Assembly (NCBI GenBank): GCA_036172665.1
Contig: CM069872.1
Span: forward strand, 52,872,101-52,936,100
Direction of reading: 5' to 3'
Source: Prosopocoilus inquinatus
Lineage: Eukaryota; Arthropoda; Insecta; Coleoptera; Lucanidae
DNA: 64,000 nucleotides
Shown here: piece after piece, positions 47,434-57,960 of the stretch
Numbering within the stretch: the stretch's first letter is position 1
How the letters are laid out: each line of letters starts with the position of its first letter
Notes under the pieces: model-generated
The model's input: only the letters and a program-made list of their open reading frames with translations
Databases searched by the model: none
What the model was told of the DNA's origin: nothing
Translations under genes and position numbers: made by a program

Positions 47434-49381
47434 ATGGAGTGGACAAACGATTTTGCTCTCCAATTTTTGGAATTTTATCAGGGGTTACCCTGTTTATGGG
47501 ATCCCTCTCACCAAAATCATAAAAGAAGGGAAAAAGTAGCAGATGCTTGGCAACGAATATCTGAAAATACCGGAAAATCTGTTGGAAAACTGAAGAAAAA
47601 AAAGGATTCTTTAATGGCCACCTTCCGAGGTCATTTAAGAAAGAAAAAGGCGTCCATTAAAAGCGGTGCAGGAGGATGTGACATATACAAACCTATATGG
47701 TTTGCATTTGACTTCATGCAAAGTTTTCTTGGTCAAATATATGACTGTCAGCCTACCATAAACACCCAAGATACGGTAAGTACCCACGTTCATTTGAATA
47801 ATTATTTTTATTATTATTATAAATTTGTTCTACAGAATTTTTATTTATTTAAGTACAACATTAACACTAAATTTATTAATTACATGTTATTTAAATGCAT
47901 GAAATACTTAGTAAAATGTTCTCTAATTATAATCGCGCTATTTGGTGACCGACGAGCAACATATGCTGTGGATTTAATTGCACAATTTTGAAGTACTTCT
48001 TGTCTCCAAGCCCCTTCAATAATAATGCCGTTGTCATCGTATGTATCAACGGTGCCCCGCGGGTTATAAATGTTTTGTGAACTTGAGCTTTTCATAAGAA
48101 AATTGTGTAGAAGTACACAGGTCATTGTCAAAAGCGTCACTTTCTCTGGCATCAATTCTATTGGCTTTTTGAAGAATCTAAATCTGGCAGTTAATATTCC
48201 AAAAGTGTTTTCAGATAATACGCGAGACCTTGACAGTGTTTCATTGAAAATGCGTTTTGGGCTATTTAACCCATGATCGCCAGGATATGGCTTCATTAAG
48301 TTCTCGTTTAGCGCAAAAGCACCATCTCCCAAGAAAACATACGGTAAAGCAACGTTTGATCCCGGCAAGGGGCAAGGGGGAGGAAAATTCAACTTATTTT
48401 CACAAATATTTTTTCACAATACACTGTTCCGAAGAACGCCGCCGTCACTGATTCTTCCTTGGCTTCCAATATCGGCAAAAATAAATCGATAGTTACTGTC
48501 TACTAAAGCTAGAAGAACAATACTGAAAGTTCTTTTGTAATTATAATATTCTGATCCGGTGTGATCAGGGCATTTGATTACAATGTGTTTTCCGTCGATT
48601 GCACCAATAGCATGTGGAAAATTATTCCTAAATCCTTTTTCAATTTCGATCCACTCCTCTTTAGTTGACGGCATCTAGAACAAAGACAAAATATTTTTTT
48701 ATTGCTTGACCTTCTGGTTTATTATTTTGTTTAAATTGCTGGTAAGTAATAAAAATGATTGTCTATAGTATTAATTATTTTATTTTCCAGATTTCTTTTG
48801 AAAACCTTGACTCCACGTCTCAACAATCAGAAATCAATGATGATACCCAGGCTGTAAATGCAACACCTTCGACGAACTCTCAACAAGCAAGACCCTCAAC
48901 GAGCTCTGAACAAACACTTCGACGTCGCAAAAATCCTCCGGAGTTGCGGGAAGCGGAAAATCAAATGAAGGAAGCATTTTCACTACTAAAGAATGTTGTG
49001 ACCAAAAACGATGAGAAAGAAGACGAATGTGACTTGTACGGCAAAATGTTGGCAAAAAAACTACGAAAAATACCGGAATTTGAAAAAGTATTCCTAATGC
49101 ATGATATTGATGGAATGGTCCTCAAGACAATGCATCGGTCTCGTGTTTCTGTTTCAACGCCATCCTACACCAGTGGACAACCATCGAATTCGTCGCTAAG
49201 TTCTTCATCATTTTCTCGACCCACGTCTGCAAACACCAATTACTCCTATGCTTCATCACATGGGTTCAACGAAGAAAATACTCAGGCTCAAATGGAAATG
49301 GGTCAACGTACACAAAATTGTGAAGCTATCAGCCAAGCAATATTAATGACTTTTACAGGAGACACCGACACAGTATTGTAA
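47434..49381 (+). CDS. Harbinger accessory protein with MADF (Myb/SANT-like) domain, two exons
   Basis: Exon 1 47434-47775 and exon 2 48791-49381, joined across a GTAAGT...TTTCCAG intron in phase 0, give about 310 residues. ATG at 47434 (MEWTNDF) is chosen because the upstream extension lacks ATG. Residues ~5-100 form a MADF domain: FLEFYQGLPCLWD, NHKRREKVADAWQ, then a basic KLKKKKDSLMATFRGHLRKK block and IWFAFDFMQ. The C-terminal half is Ser/Thr/Gln-rich with a basic patch (LRRRKNPPEL) and a short helical segment. In Harbinger systems such proteins bind the element ends and carry the transposase to the nucleus. An AATAAA at 49422-49427 ends the gene before transposase exon 2 on the other strand. 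The reading frame is intact. Confidence 0.85.
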
Positions 49382-50154
49382 ACGGCTTTTGTTAAAAAAA
49401 TGTTAAGTTACGCATAATAATAATAAAACTTTTGTATGTAATGATTATTTAAGTACTACCTATCTATTTACCTTAATTTCATCTTTCAAAACTTGATTCA
49501 GTGTTGCACAGACCTCCGGAATAATCCGAGATATTATTTCGCTGGAAACTTTAAATAAATAATGTAAACTCTTGTAACTGTCTCCTGTAGCTAAATATCT
49601 CAAAGTAATTGCAAGACGTATTTTAGGAGTGATTGCTTGTCTCATTGAAGTATCTCTTTTGGAAATCATTGGTGAGATTTTATTTAAAAGATACTCAAAA
49701 TCCGCCAAAGATATCGGAGCAAAATTTTCAAATTCACCACTAGGTTCCATCAGCAATTCACTCAACTGAGTGTCCATGTGTTCCCTGGATAAAAATCAAA
49801 ATCCAAATTAAAGATATTAAAAGAGTATTAAAAAATTCAAATTAAACTGCAATGTTGTTAAAAGTAACAAGCGTTCAATAAAAAAAACGGTCTAGATATC
49901 CATGGATTTGTTTTGAACCCATATAATTATATAATACGTTTCTAACAACAATAACGTAATACAATTTACTTGACCATTTTTTTAACGCACGACACATACC
50001 TTGTTCTATTTCGATTGATTGTTTTCACCCACCATCTTCTTTTTTTCCAAGGCTTCTGGATTTTTGAAATCGAAATAACGTGTAAATATTTATAGTAACA
50101 ATAGGCAGCATATGCTGCAGTCGCACAAATTACCACGTTTTTTATCTTCATCAC
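47880..50154 (-). pseudogene. Harbinger DDE transposase (HARBI1-like), three exons, one in-frame stop
   Basis: Exons 50154-50000, 49784-49472 and 48674-47880 join (GTATGT...TATCCAG; GTAAAT...TTCTAG) into exactly 421 codons including the stop. Exon 1 carries KKRRWWVKTINR, the usual N-terminal motif. Exon 2 holds the helical DNA-binding part (KIRLAITLRYLATGDSYKSL). Exon 3 holds the DDE_Tnp_4 nuclease: HAIGAIDGKH (first Asp), FADIGSQGRISDGGV (second Asp), PYVFLGD, and SRSRVLSENTFGIL (Glu). An in-frame TGA at 48414-48416, after GGVLRNSVL, interrupts the nuclease before the glutamate. The rest is open, so a single nonsense change inactivates it. AATAAA lies at 47877-47872. Confidence 0.88.
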
Positions 50155-50335
50155 TACTTAGTGTGCTCGAAAATGTCTCGCGCGAGGCTACACGAATGCA
50201 CAAGAAAACCGATGCAAGGTTTATTCGCGAGCATTCGTGAGAATGTACATGGTGCTCTCGGATCTCGATACTCGGGGCGTCTCGCCTCGAGATGTCTCGC
50301 GCTCGGGTCGCCTCGGCGAGCGTGTACTGCCGGCA

Positions 50336-50830
50336 TAAGACCCGTGGATTATTTAAAGGACCGAAGACGCGCGTTCTCTTTTTGAAATCCGGGCTTGCGC
50401 GCGTTCGTATCAAAATTCCGATGCAACCATCGGATTCCCCGGAATTCTTTACTCACGTGAGAGTGGCAGTTTCGCGTTCTGAGGCCGTTTAGGGGTTGAA
50501 AAAAATTCGCGAGTTTGCTTCATCGCATGTCAAATGAAAGGTCTCGACGAGCGGAGCTCGAAAATCGTGCTGATTCGATTTTCCGATCCAAGGCCGGTAG
50601 ATTATTTAAAGAACCGAAGACGTCGGTTTTTGTTTTTCTTTTGAAATCCGGACTTGCGCGTTTTCGTATCTACATTTCGATGCGACTATCAGATTCCCCG
50701 GAACCTTTTACTCGTATGAGAATGGCAGTTTCGCGTTTTGAGGCCGTTTAGGGGTCGAAAAAAGTTTGCTTCGTCGCGCGTCAGATGAAGCGTCTCGGTG
50801 AGTGGAGGTGCAAGGTTCGGCTCGCGCAGT
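50336..50830. repeat. Tandem satellite, ~265-bp unit (right part, after Harbinger)
   Basis: Continues the 45.78-47.17 kb array: GATTATTTAAAGGACCGAAG (50345), TTGAAATCCGGGCTTGCGC, GATGCAACCATCGGATTCCC, GAAAGGTCTCGACGAGCGGA (50537) and a diverged last unit near 50640-50800. Confidence 0.92.
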
Positions 50831-51519
50831 TATTGTTGAAAACACTTTGAAGCGGTGCCCCCGTTCCACTAGGATCGACCCACTCTCTTTGTATCGCTTC
50901 GTTTTTGCCTTCTTAAATGAGGGAGTGAAACGTAATTTCTTTCTCTTCTGCGAATGAGCACACTTCGGTTAATTGCAAACTATCATCAGCGGCGGCGGCG
51001 GCGGCGGAAAGAAAACAGTTCTCCTCGCCCACGGTTTTTCCCGAACAAAGCGCGTTTTTGAAACCTCCCTCCCACGGTTTAGAGGAGGCCTCACTCCAAC
51101 AACTCAACGAAATCCGGCCGATGCTCGAAGCAGGAAGTGCCCGGTGGCAATCGGAACTAATTCGCAAAACTCACTTTACATTCGCAGACAATTAATTTAA
51201 CATAGTTCGGGGGCCGGATGACGGGACGGGCCGCGTTTGAAATTCACGGCGGCGGCGGCGGCGTGACGTGCATGTAAAATGTAGCGACGGACCTGAGAGA
51301 GAGAGTTGATTTATGGAAGAGTTTGCCCCCCTCCCCCCTGATTGTAATAACGACTGTTCATAAATCCGTTAGGAGGTAATTTCGCTGAACGAAGAAGGGG
51401 GCGGCGAAGAAATTCCGGTCGTCGTCGAAGAGCAAAGCCAACGCGGCGAATACTTCGGAAACATAGTTTGCCGAACGTAACTAATTAATTTCACGTGTGC
51501 GTAGAGTTGAAACTTGATT
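50831..51519. other. Intergenic with trinucleotide microsatellites
   Basis: (CGG)n at about 50991-51006 and (GGC)n at 51248-51262. The short Ala-rich frames are their translation. No gene. Confidence 0.45.
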
Positions 51520-51814
51520 ATAATTAGTAGAGAGCGGATTTATATGCGAGTAATTTTGATGAAATATGCGCATATATATGCACTAAAAAATGATGAAATA
51601 TGCACATATATATGCACTAAAAATGGCGAAATATGTGCAAGATAGGCCGAACACTTCAAATAATGCAATAACTGGTCTACTGTGTTTTATGGGCATTCTT
51701 ATTCAAATAAAAAACATTATATTTTATACAATTTATTTACATTTATTTGTAAACGCTTATATGAAGGAAGTATGTATATTATGTATGTACATTATTAAGT
51801 AAATATTATAACGA

Positions 51815-53579
51815 CTAAAAAAATCTTCGATTATAATTTACAACAATGTGTTTTTCCAAGTTCTCTACCAGGAAATTTTGCCTTTTATCTGACAAAATAT
51901 TTTTATAAATTGAAAAACTCCTTTCAACATCCACGGAGGTAATTGGGGCATATTTAAAGTGACTTATACCTGAAAATTCTACACTTAAGTCAATTTCAAA
52001 GTTTCCATTCAAAATTTCGTAAATTTCCTCAAGGGTTTTGAAGCCGCTATTTTTATCTAAAACGGATAAACATTTTTTATTTACTGAACTGCCGATTTTA
52101 CCTGGAACTTTTGAAATATTCTCTTTAAATTCTTTAACAATTTTAACGGATTCTATTAAAGACATTTTCGGTTTTTCTAAATTGTTTATAGTTTGTATTA
52201 CAAAACTGTAATGCATTTTGATGAAGTTCAGTTGATTTGCCAATGAAGTTTTTGTTACAATATTTTGTGCATATAAAATAGCGACATCTTACTATCGCTT
52301 TTTGACCTAACATTGCAGTAGGATAGACAAATTGAAGCGGGATTTGCTCCTAATGAGTCCCCCATGCAAGGCGGCCATGCTTGCTGTCAAAGCATAATGA
52401 AAGATTTTAGAAAAATTTTTGTGCAAATCGTTTTTTCTAGTATTTTGTGCCTTTGCAATAGCAGCACTACCTTGGGCATTAAACTCTGCAACCAATTCCT
52501 TAATTGCTACAAAATGTTCAGCATAAAACATTGCCGCTTCCAACCAAGTTCCCCACCTAGTCAACACTGGTTCGGGAGGTAAAGGTACATTCGGCAATTT
52601 TTCCCTGTACAACTGAACTCGTAGGGGACTTTTGACAAATATTTTTTTAATGGTACTAATTAGTAGATTTACATCAGAAAATTCACATCTAATATGTTCA
52701 GCTACTCTGTTACATCCATGAGCTAAACAACTCACGTGAACTAAATTTTTATAAATTGTTTTAAATTGCTGCCCGGCTTTAACCATGTAAGGGGCAGCAT
52801 CTGATACCATAAGTAAAATTTTTTCAGTAGGAACTACATTAGGTGAGAAAAATTTCATAAAACATTCATTAACAGATCTTAAAATACTTAAATGATTAGT
52901 TTTGTCTAACTGTGTACAGGCTATTAAATAAGATTCACTAGGTTTATCTTCCCGCAAAGACCCTATTAACAAATTTACAATGTAACGCCCACAAGAATCA
53001 GTAGTTTCATCCACAATAAAATAAATATATTGATTTTCTACGATTTTCTTGACTTCTTTTAGAGTATCGTTGTAGATGCGAGGCACGTAATTTTTTCTTA
53101 ACGTACTTTCATCGGGAACATTTTTCTTGGTATATTTTTCCAAAAAACTTGTAAAAATAGAATTTTGCAGTTTTTTCAAAGGTATGTTTGCACAAATCAT
53201 CGCCTCGCATAAATCAGCATTAAATTCTTGTTGTTCATTAGATGAAGTCATCAACGACGGTCCACTGTCTAAGGGTAATTGAAATGTTTTCGATTCATTC
53301 ATCTTCTTGCATTTTGACTTGTGTAGTTCTGTCCCGACATGTTGTGTGACCGAAAATTTTCGTTGGGTTGGTATCTACAACAAGAACTTGAATTTTTTTT
53401 AACTGTCTGAACTTTCAATATTCAAGAACCAAGCAAATATTTACCTAAGGAGGAAGAAAACAAACTTAAAACTTACCATTTTACTACAGGATTTACAGAA
53501 TACGCTTCCATTGGTGTAAGCAAGCTCGGGATAGCTTCTCATCCAGGAATTAACCAGGCTCGTCTATGTCTTTCGGCAT
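51815..53579 (-). pseudogene. hAT transposase with BED-type finger (copy 2), broken
   Basis: Exon 1 is 53579-53477 (103 nt against 102 in copy 1; an extra base near codon 5 shifts the frame to an early stop). The intron keeps GTAAGT and TTGTAG. Exon 2 runs from 53374. A 331-codon frame from MNESKTF (53302) includes the region deleted in copy 1 (KNVPDESTLRKNYVPRIYND) and FIVDETTDSCG. The 180-bp insertion is a multiple of three but brings an in-frame TAG at 52307-52309. The C-terminal part resumes in the same frame to 51815 with the VDVERSFS dimerisation motif. Confidence 0.9.
52271..52440. mobile_element. 170-bp insertion in hAT copy 2, flanked by 10-bp direct repeats
   Basis: TATTTTGTGC occurs on both sides (52261-52270 and 52441-52450) but once in copy 1, so the segment is a clean insertion with apparent 10-bp duplication. 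The inner sequence begins ATATAAAATAGCGAC and contains CCCCCATGCAAGGCGGCCAT. No terminal inverted repeat or tail is evident; the class is unknown. Confidence 0.7.
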
Positions 53580-53976
53580 ATTGGACTTCTCACAAACAAA
53601 AATACTTTTACGGAAAAACTAAACGTTCGCAGCAATAACCGACTAATAATCCGTGAAGAAGTGATGAAACAATATTGCAAACATGAACGCCCCACCGCAT
53701 CGTTAAGAAAGTACTTGGAAATCCCTAATTCACTACTTGGAAAATTCTGCCTGCTTAAGCCCAAGAAGGGTGCAAACTAGACCCTAATTAATGCAACAAC
53801 ATGTTCTGACGAATTAAGAATTCAGGGAAAAATTTACTCACTTCGACACAAATTCTTTCAAATATGCATATATATGCACGTTTTTAAGAAATATGCGAAA
53901 ATTGAACAAAATGCTCAAATATGCAAAATATGCATGCAATATGCATTTAGCATAGAATCCGCTCTTTAATAATTAG

Positions 53977-54985
53977 CTACCCCCGATGAATTCGCTCCGG
54001 CGCGGCGCGGCGGTGGAGGCGGGGGACGTTCCGGAAAGAGACGGCGCCGATTAAGTGGAACGTTTAAGCGGTTTGCTGCTCCCTCATTTCGAGAACGAAT
54101 GAATGAGAACGAATTACGAATGGTTTCAGAGCTTCCCGATGCGTTCGGGTTTACTTACTAAAAGACAAATCGCGATAATGGATGTAAATTTTTCATTCAT
54201 CGACTTCATATTACTTCAGGAGCTCAATTCTGAGACATTAATACCCCCCACTAAGGGAATGAATGTACTTAAACAAGATGAATTATAACACTGAACGCAG
54301 GTGCGCTTCTCACATGCTAGTAGATATAAAAATGTAGTGCTAAGTATGCACTATGTTTGTACGTTACCGTAATTATTGAGAATTAATAACAAAGTTATTG
54401 TTGCAATTAAATAAAGTTTATAAAAAAAAATAATATAATTTTTTGTTGATTAAAAAACGACCTGGGGGACCTGATTTTATTAATTAGCGCACTACGTTAC
54501 CCTCGATTGGTTGCTGTGTGCTCTTGTTTTCCGCCGCAAGATAAACGATAGAACTTGAGACTGGGAAGTCGGTAATTCCCCGCCGCGCCATCGAAGCTGT
54601 TATTGTGCTCAAAACCTCGAACGCTGCAAACAGCAATAATCTAACAGAGAGTCGCTCCGGAGAATTAAACCGAGCTGCACTGGACCACGGGGAGCCCCCC
54701 TCCCCCCCCCCGACTCGAACTTCCGACGTCCGATCGACCCCCCACTAATTCATCCGGGTATAGCTGACGAGATTAGGAGCGCCCTTATGAACGCACGGCT
54801 CTGGAGGAGATCTCGCAGACTTTTCCACTACGTCTGGTTTTTAATGAGAACTCCGCTCTTTATATGACAGTTTAGACTTGAAGGAGCTCTCGCTGGTAAT
54901 GAGATCGCGTTCATTCAAACAGAACGCTTATTAGAAACGCGATTGAAGTTCGTGAGTTCGACCGGAATAATAAAAACAAAATGGT
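53977..54985. other. Intergenic, no recognised gene
   Basis: Unique-looking sequence with a C-run near 54696-54710. The 61-codon frame at 54103-54288 has no motif. Confidence 0.4.
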
Positions 54986-54991
54986 CTTCTT

Positions 54992-55031
54992 GACGAATGA
55001 CGAATGACGAATGACGAATGACGAATGACGC
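54992..55031. repeat. Heptanucleotide microsatellite (GACGAAT)n
   Basis: GACGAAT repeated perfectly about 5.5 times. Confidence 0.9.
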
Positions 55032-55147
55032 CGTTTGTGTGTGTATGGGAAGCACCGCCCTAAAAAAAATCCCTTACAGATGAAACTGCGGTTACGGACA
55101 AGAGGGCCCGACCAGTAAGCCCCGGTCGGCAGGGCGCAACTTATTGG

Positions 55148-55375
55148 ACGCGTGACACTAAGGCCTGAAAACAGTAAGGCATGAAAACACTAAGGCGTGA
55201 AAACACTAAGGCATGAAAGCACTCACTAAGGCGTGCAAACACTAAGGCGTGAAAACACTAAGGCATGAAAACACTAAGGCTTGAAAACACTAAGGCGTGA
55301 AAACACTAAGGCGTGAAAACACTAGGGCGTGAAAACACTAGGGCGCGAAGCCACTAGGGCTCCGAAATCAAATCA
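55148..55375. repeat. 16-bp minisatellite, ~13 copies
   Basis: The unit ACTAAGGCGTGAAAAC repeats with substitutions (GGCATG, GGCCTG, GGCTTG; later ACTAGGGCG). One copy has a short CACT insertion near 55224. The array drifts from ACTAAGGC to ACTAGGGC at the right end. Confidence 0.93.
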
Positions 55376-56618
55376 AAATGAAAACATAATAAATACGTCT
55401 ATTCTGTAGGCATTTCATACCGATTGTTATCCTGGTTACGATTGTTATGTAACAAGTATAACAATTGATTCCCTAAAAATAGTATTCCCTTCAGTTGATT
55501 GTTATGGTATATTGACATCTGGTTGGTGGATTTCTGTGGTTACATATCAATTCATTTCTCTTCAATTGTTGATACATATCAATTGGAATTGGTTGATCCT
55601 TACAGAATACACATGAATGTGTGCCTGTGATAATTTTTATTTAATTTTAATTAACAGGAAAGGTATTTTTTTTTAAATTTTTAATTGGAGTAGGCCATGA
55701 CTTTTATAAGCCAGCAGTTAAAGTAAGTCCTTAATGAATGGACCGGGCCTTAATTAGATTTTCAATTTGAAGAATCAAATCAAAATTTCAGTTGTCTTTG
55801 TAAAATTACGAACAACCTTCATCAAAATCATGGCTTACTCCAATTAATTTTTTTTTAATGATCCGTTATGTGATACAACAGGTATACAGGTGTTGAATGA
55901 TTGATTTGATTTCATTAGCAATCATAATTCTTTTGTTCTACAGGCACTAAGTCTATCGGAAACGTAACAGTAGACGTTGTTATGAAATTTTCTTTTTCCT
56001 CTTTGAGAAAACGATTCCATTTTTCACAATCGCTCAAAATAACTGATCTCAAAGAAGGAAACTCAAAACACAACAACCGTGAGAATAAGTGTGTGCAGAA
56101 ATTATAGAAATTTGACACGAATGACATAACCATGACCTAACATTGAAAACTCCTTTGGTTTGGTTATATTTATAAATATAGCAGAAAATAATAAATAAAA
56201 TAATAAAAATAATAATAGAATAGACAGAAAAATAAATGAAACACGAGCAGAACCTTTTTCTGCCCCCCTCTCCCCCTCCCTGAGAAAGCATGTGTTTTGG
56301 CATCTTAAACATTTCAACTTCAAAATTTGAAAAATGAACTCTGCTATTCAAAACGATTAAATAGTTTTGACAAGTCGTTAAACCTTCATTTACAACGAAA
56401 AACTGAATCGTGCGAAATCGTAAGGCCGTAATCACACTTCGGGAGATGATAGACAACAATGAATTTCTCGCGCGCCGGCGCCGTAGAGGTCTCGCGCCTT
56501 ATTGTCATCGCGCCCTACTAGCGGCGGTCGTTTGTCGGCGCGCTGGTGCCGCGCCCACACGTCCGGATCCAATCATATTGTCACAACCTTGGTGGCGTCG
56601 AGATTAATTTAATTTCTG
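55376..56618. other. Intergenic with one MITE
   Basis: Apart from the MITE at 55685-55843, only A/T-rich sequence, CAATTG-rich words (55440-55590) and a short GC-rich segment (56465-56575). The 136-codon minus frame at 56049-56459 is low-complexity (Ile/Phe-rich) and unsupported. Confidence 0.4.
55685..55843. mobile_element. Short MITE with TTAA flanks (piggyBac-like ends uncertain)
   Basis: Left TTGGAGTAGGCCATGACTTT and right AAATCATGGCTTACTCCAA form ~20-bp inverted repeats. TTAA is present on both sides (55681-55684, 55844-55847). Non-coding. TTAA suggests piggyBac or Kolobok type. Confidence 0.65.
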
Positions 56619-56626
56619 TTTTTGTG

Positions 56627-56830
56627 TAGAGACCATTTAATTAGAGTCTGTGGACAATGCCGCCATTTTTATCTCACAGAAATTAGCTGTGATTGGTGAG
56701 GAAGAAAAGTAGGCGTTACCTTCACGCCTGTTACGTTTGACAGTTGCCAAGTTTCGATTTGTGATGTAACATGGCGACGCCAATCAAAACTTGGTTACGA
56801 ACCGTCCAGACTCTTATTATAGGGTCTCTA
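56627..56830. mobile_element. 204-bp hAT-type MITE
   Basis: Starts TAGAGACCATTTAATTAGAG and ends, inverted, CTCTTATTATAGGGTCTCTA. The 8-bp duplication TTTTTGTG flanks it (56619-56626 and 56831-56838). TAGAG ends and 8-bp duplication fit hAT. The ends differ internally from the hAT copies at 26 and 52 kb, so another family mobilised it. Confidence 0.88.
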
Positions 56831-56926
56831 TTTTTGTGACAGTCGTCGCGCCATCTCTGAGCTCGCTGAAGATCCGGGAACTTTCCAAGCGCGCGCCCCT
56901 AGGTGGTGGTAGAAGTCACTGGGGAT

Positions 56927-56950
56927 TAGAGATCCTTTAATTAGAGTCTG
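56927..56950. mobile_element. Solo end of the 56.6-kb MITE family
   Basis: TAGAGATCCTTTAATTAGAG followed by TCTG repeats the left terminus of the 56627 element, about 100 bp beyond its right end. No partner terminus is seen. Confidence 0.7.
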
Positions 56951-56999
56951 TTTTTTTTGTGATTTTAACGTCTAGTTTTAATTTTCCCAATTGTTTTTT

Positions 57000-57960
57000 A
57001 ATTTAATTTTTTTTGTCCGTGTTGAGTGATATTGAGTTCAGTTGGGGGGGGGGGGGTTAAGTTGACCTTGAGATCGGTCGAGCTTCGCACTAATCGTTTT
57101 CTTTTCGTTTTTTTTTTTTAATTTTTAACAAAAATGACAGTTCAATTTACAATTTATTTCATGGAAATTTCTAATCCTGCACGTTTTCTATTTTTGTTCT
57201 TTTTTTTGCATTTATAATTTTTGTACGTCAATTAAATACATTTAGTTCCGAGTAACACTGAGTTGTGTTGACCTTGAGATTGGTTAAGCTTTTCCCTTGT
57301 GGTTTCAACGACAAGTTTTAATTTTTGTAATTGTTTTTTAATTTAATTTTTTTTTGTCTGTGTTGAGTGAAATTGAGTTCAGTTGTCGAGGGGGGTTAAG
57401 TTGACCTTGAGATCGGTCGAGCTTCGCACTAATCGTTTTTTTTTTTAATTTTTAACCAAACGACAGTTCAATTTACAATTTATTTCTTCGACATTTTGCA
57501 TCCTGCACGTTTTCTATTTTTGGACTTTTTTTGCATTTATAATTTTTGTGCTTCACATGAATAGATTTAGTTGCGAGTATCACTGAGTTGTGTTGACCTT
57601 GAGATTGCTTAAGCTTTTTCATTGTGGTTTCAACGTCTAGTTTTAATTTTCCCAATTGTTTTTAATTTAATTTTTTTGCCGGTGGAGTTGGGTTCAGTTG
57701 TCGGGGTGAGGTTGACCTTGAGATCGGTCGAGCTTCGCTCTAATCGTTTTTTTTTTTTTAATTTCAAACCATGACAGTTCAATTTACGATGTATTTCTTC
57801 GAAATTTTTAATCTTGCACGTTTTCTATTTTATTTTCTTTGCATTTATATAATTTATGTGCCTCAATTGAATGAATAGATTTAGTTGCGAGCACAACCGA
57901 GTTGTGTTGGCCTTCAGATTGGTTAAACTATATTTTAATTGGAAACAAAAGGGAATCAAA
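57000..57960. repeat. Three tandem units of ~310-340 bp
   Basis: TTGACCTTGAGATCGGTCGA occurs at 57062, 57401 and 57712. Units also share AATGACAGTTCAATTTAC-type, TGCACGTTTTCTATTTT and GTTGACCTTGAGATTGGTTA. Poly-T runs vary in length, and a G-run of about 13 occurs only in the first unit. Confidence 0.88.

Larger units (their letters stand above)
47172..50335. mobile_element. PIF/Harbinger transposon, 3,164 bp, near-complete
   Basis: Terminal inverted repeats start TGCCGGCAGTACACGCTC on both ends and continue GSCGAGGCGACCCGAG. The element is flanked by TAA (47169-47171 and 50336-50338), the three-base target typical of PIF/Harbinger. An intact neighbouring satellite monomer reads CAGTGTAAGGCCGGTGGATT, i.e. 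the unoccupied site with one TAA. Two genes lie inside: a MADF-domain protein on plus and a DDE transposase on minus. The genes converge and are interlocked. Both start near the terminal repeats and transcribe inward. Confidence 0.95.
51528..53968 (-). mobile_element. hAT transposon copy 2 (2,441 bp), with a 180-bp insertion
   Basis: Ends TAGAGAGCGGATTTATATGC and GAATCCGCTCTTTA, flanked by the 8-bp duplication ATAATTAG (51520-51527 and 53969-53976). Nearly identical to copy 1 but in opposite orientation. It contains a 180-bp insertion (52271-52450), retains the 136 bp missing from copy 1, and has a one-base insertion in exon 1. Subtracting these differences, both copies come to 2,260 bp. Confidence 0.95.

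Noticed and set aside
56049..56459. 136-codon minus-strand frame with hydrophobic runs
   Set aside because: Ile/Phe stretches come from A/T-rich microsatellite-like sequence; no start context or motif.
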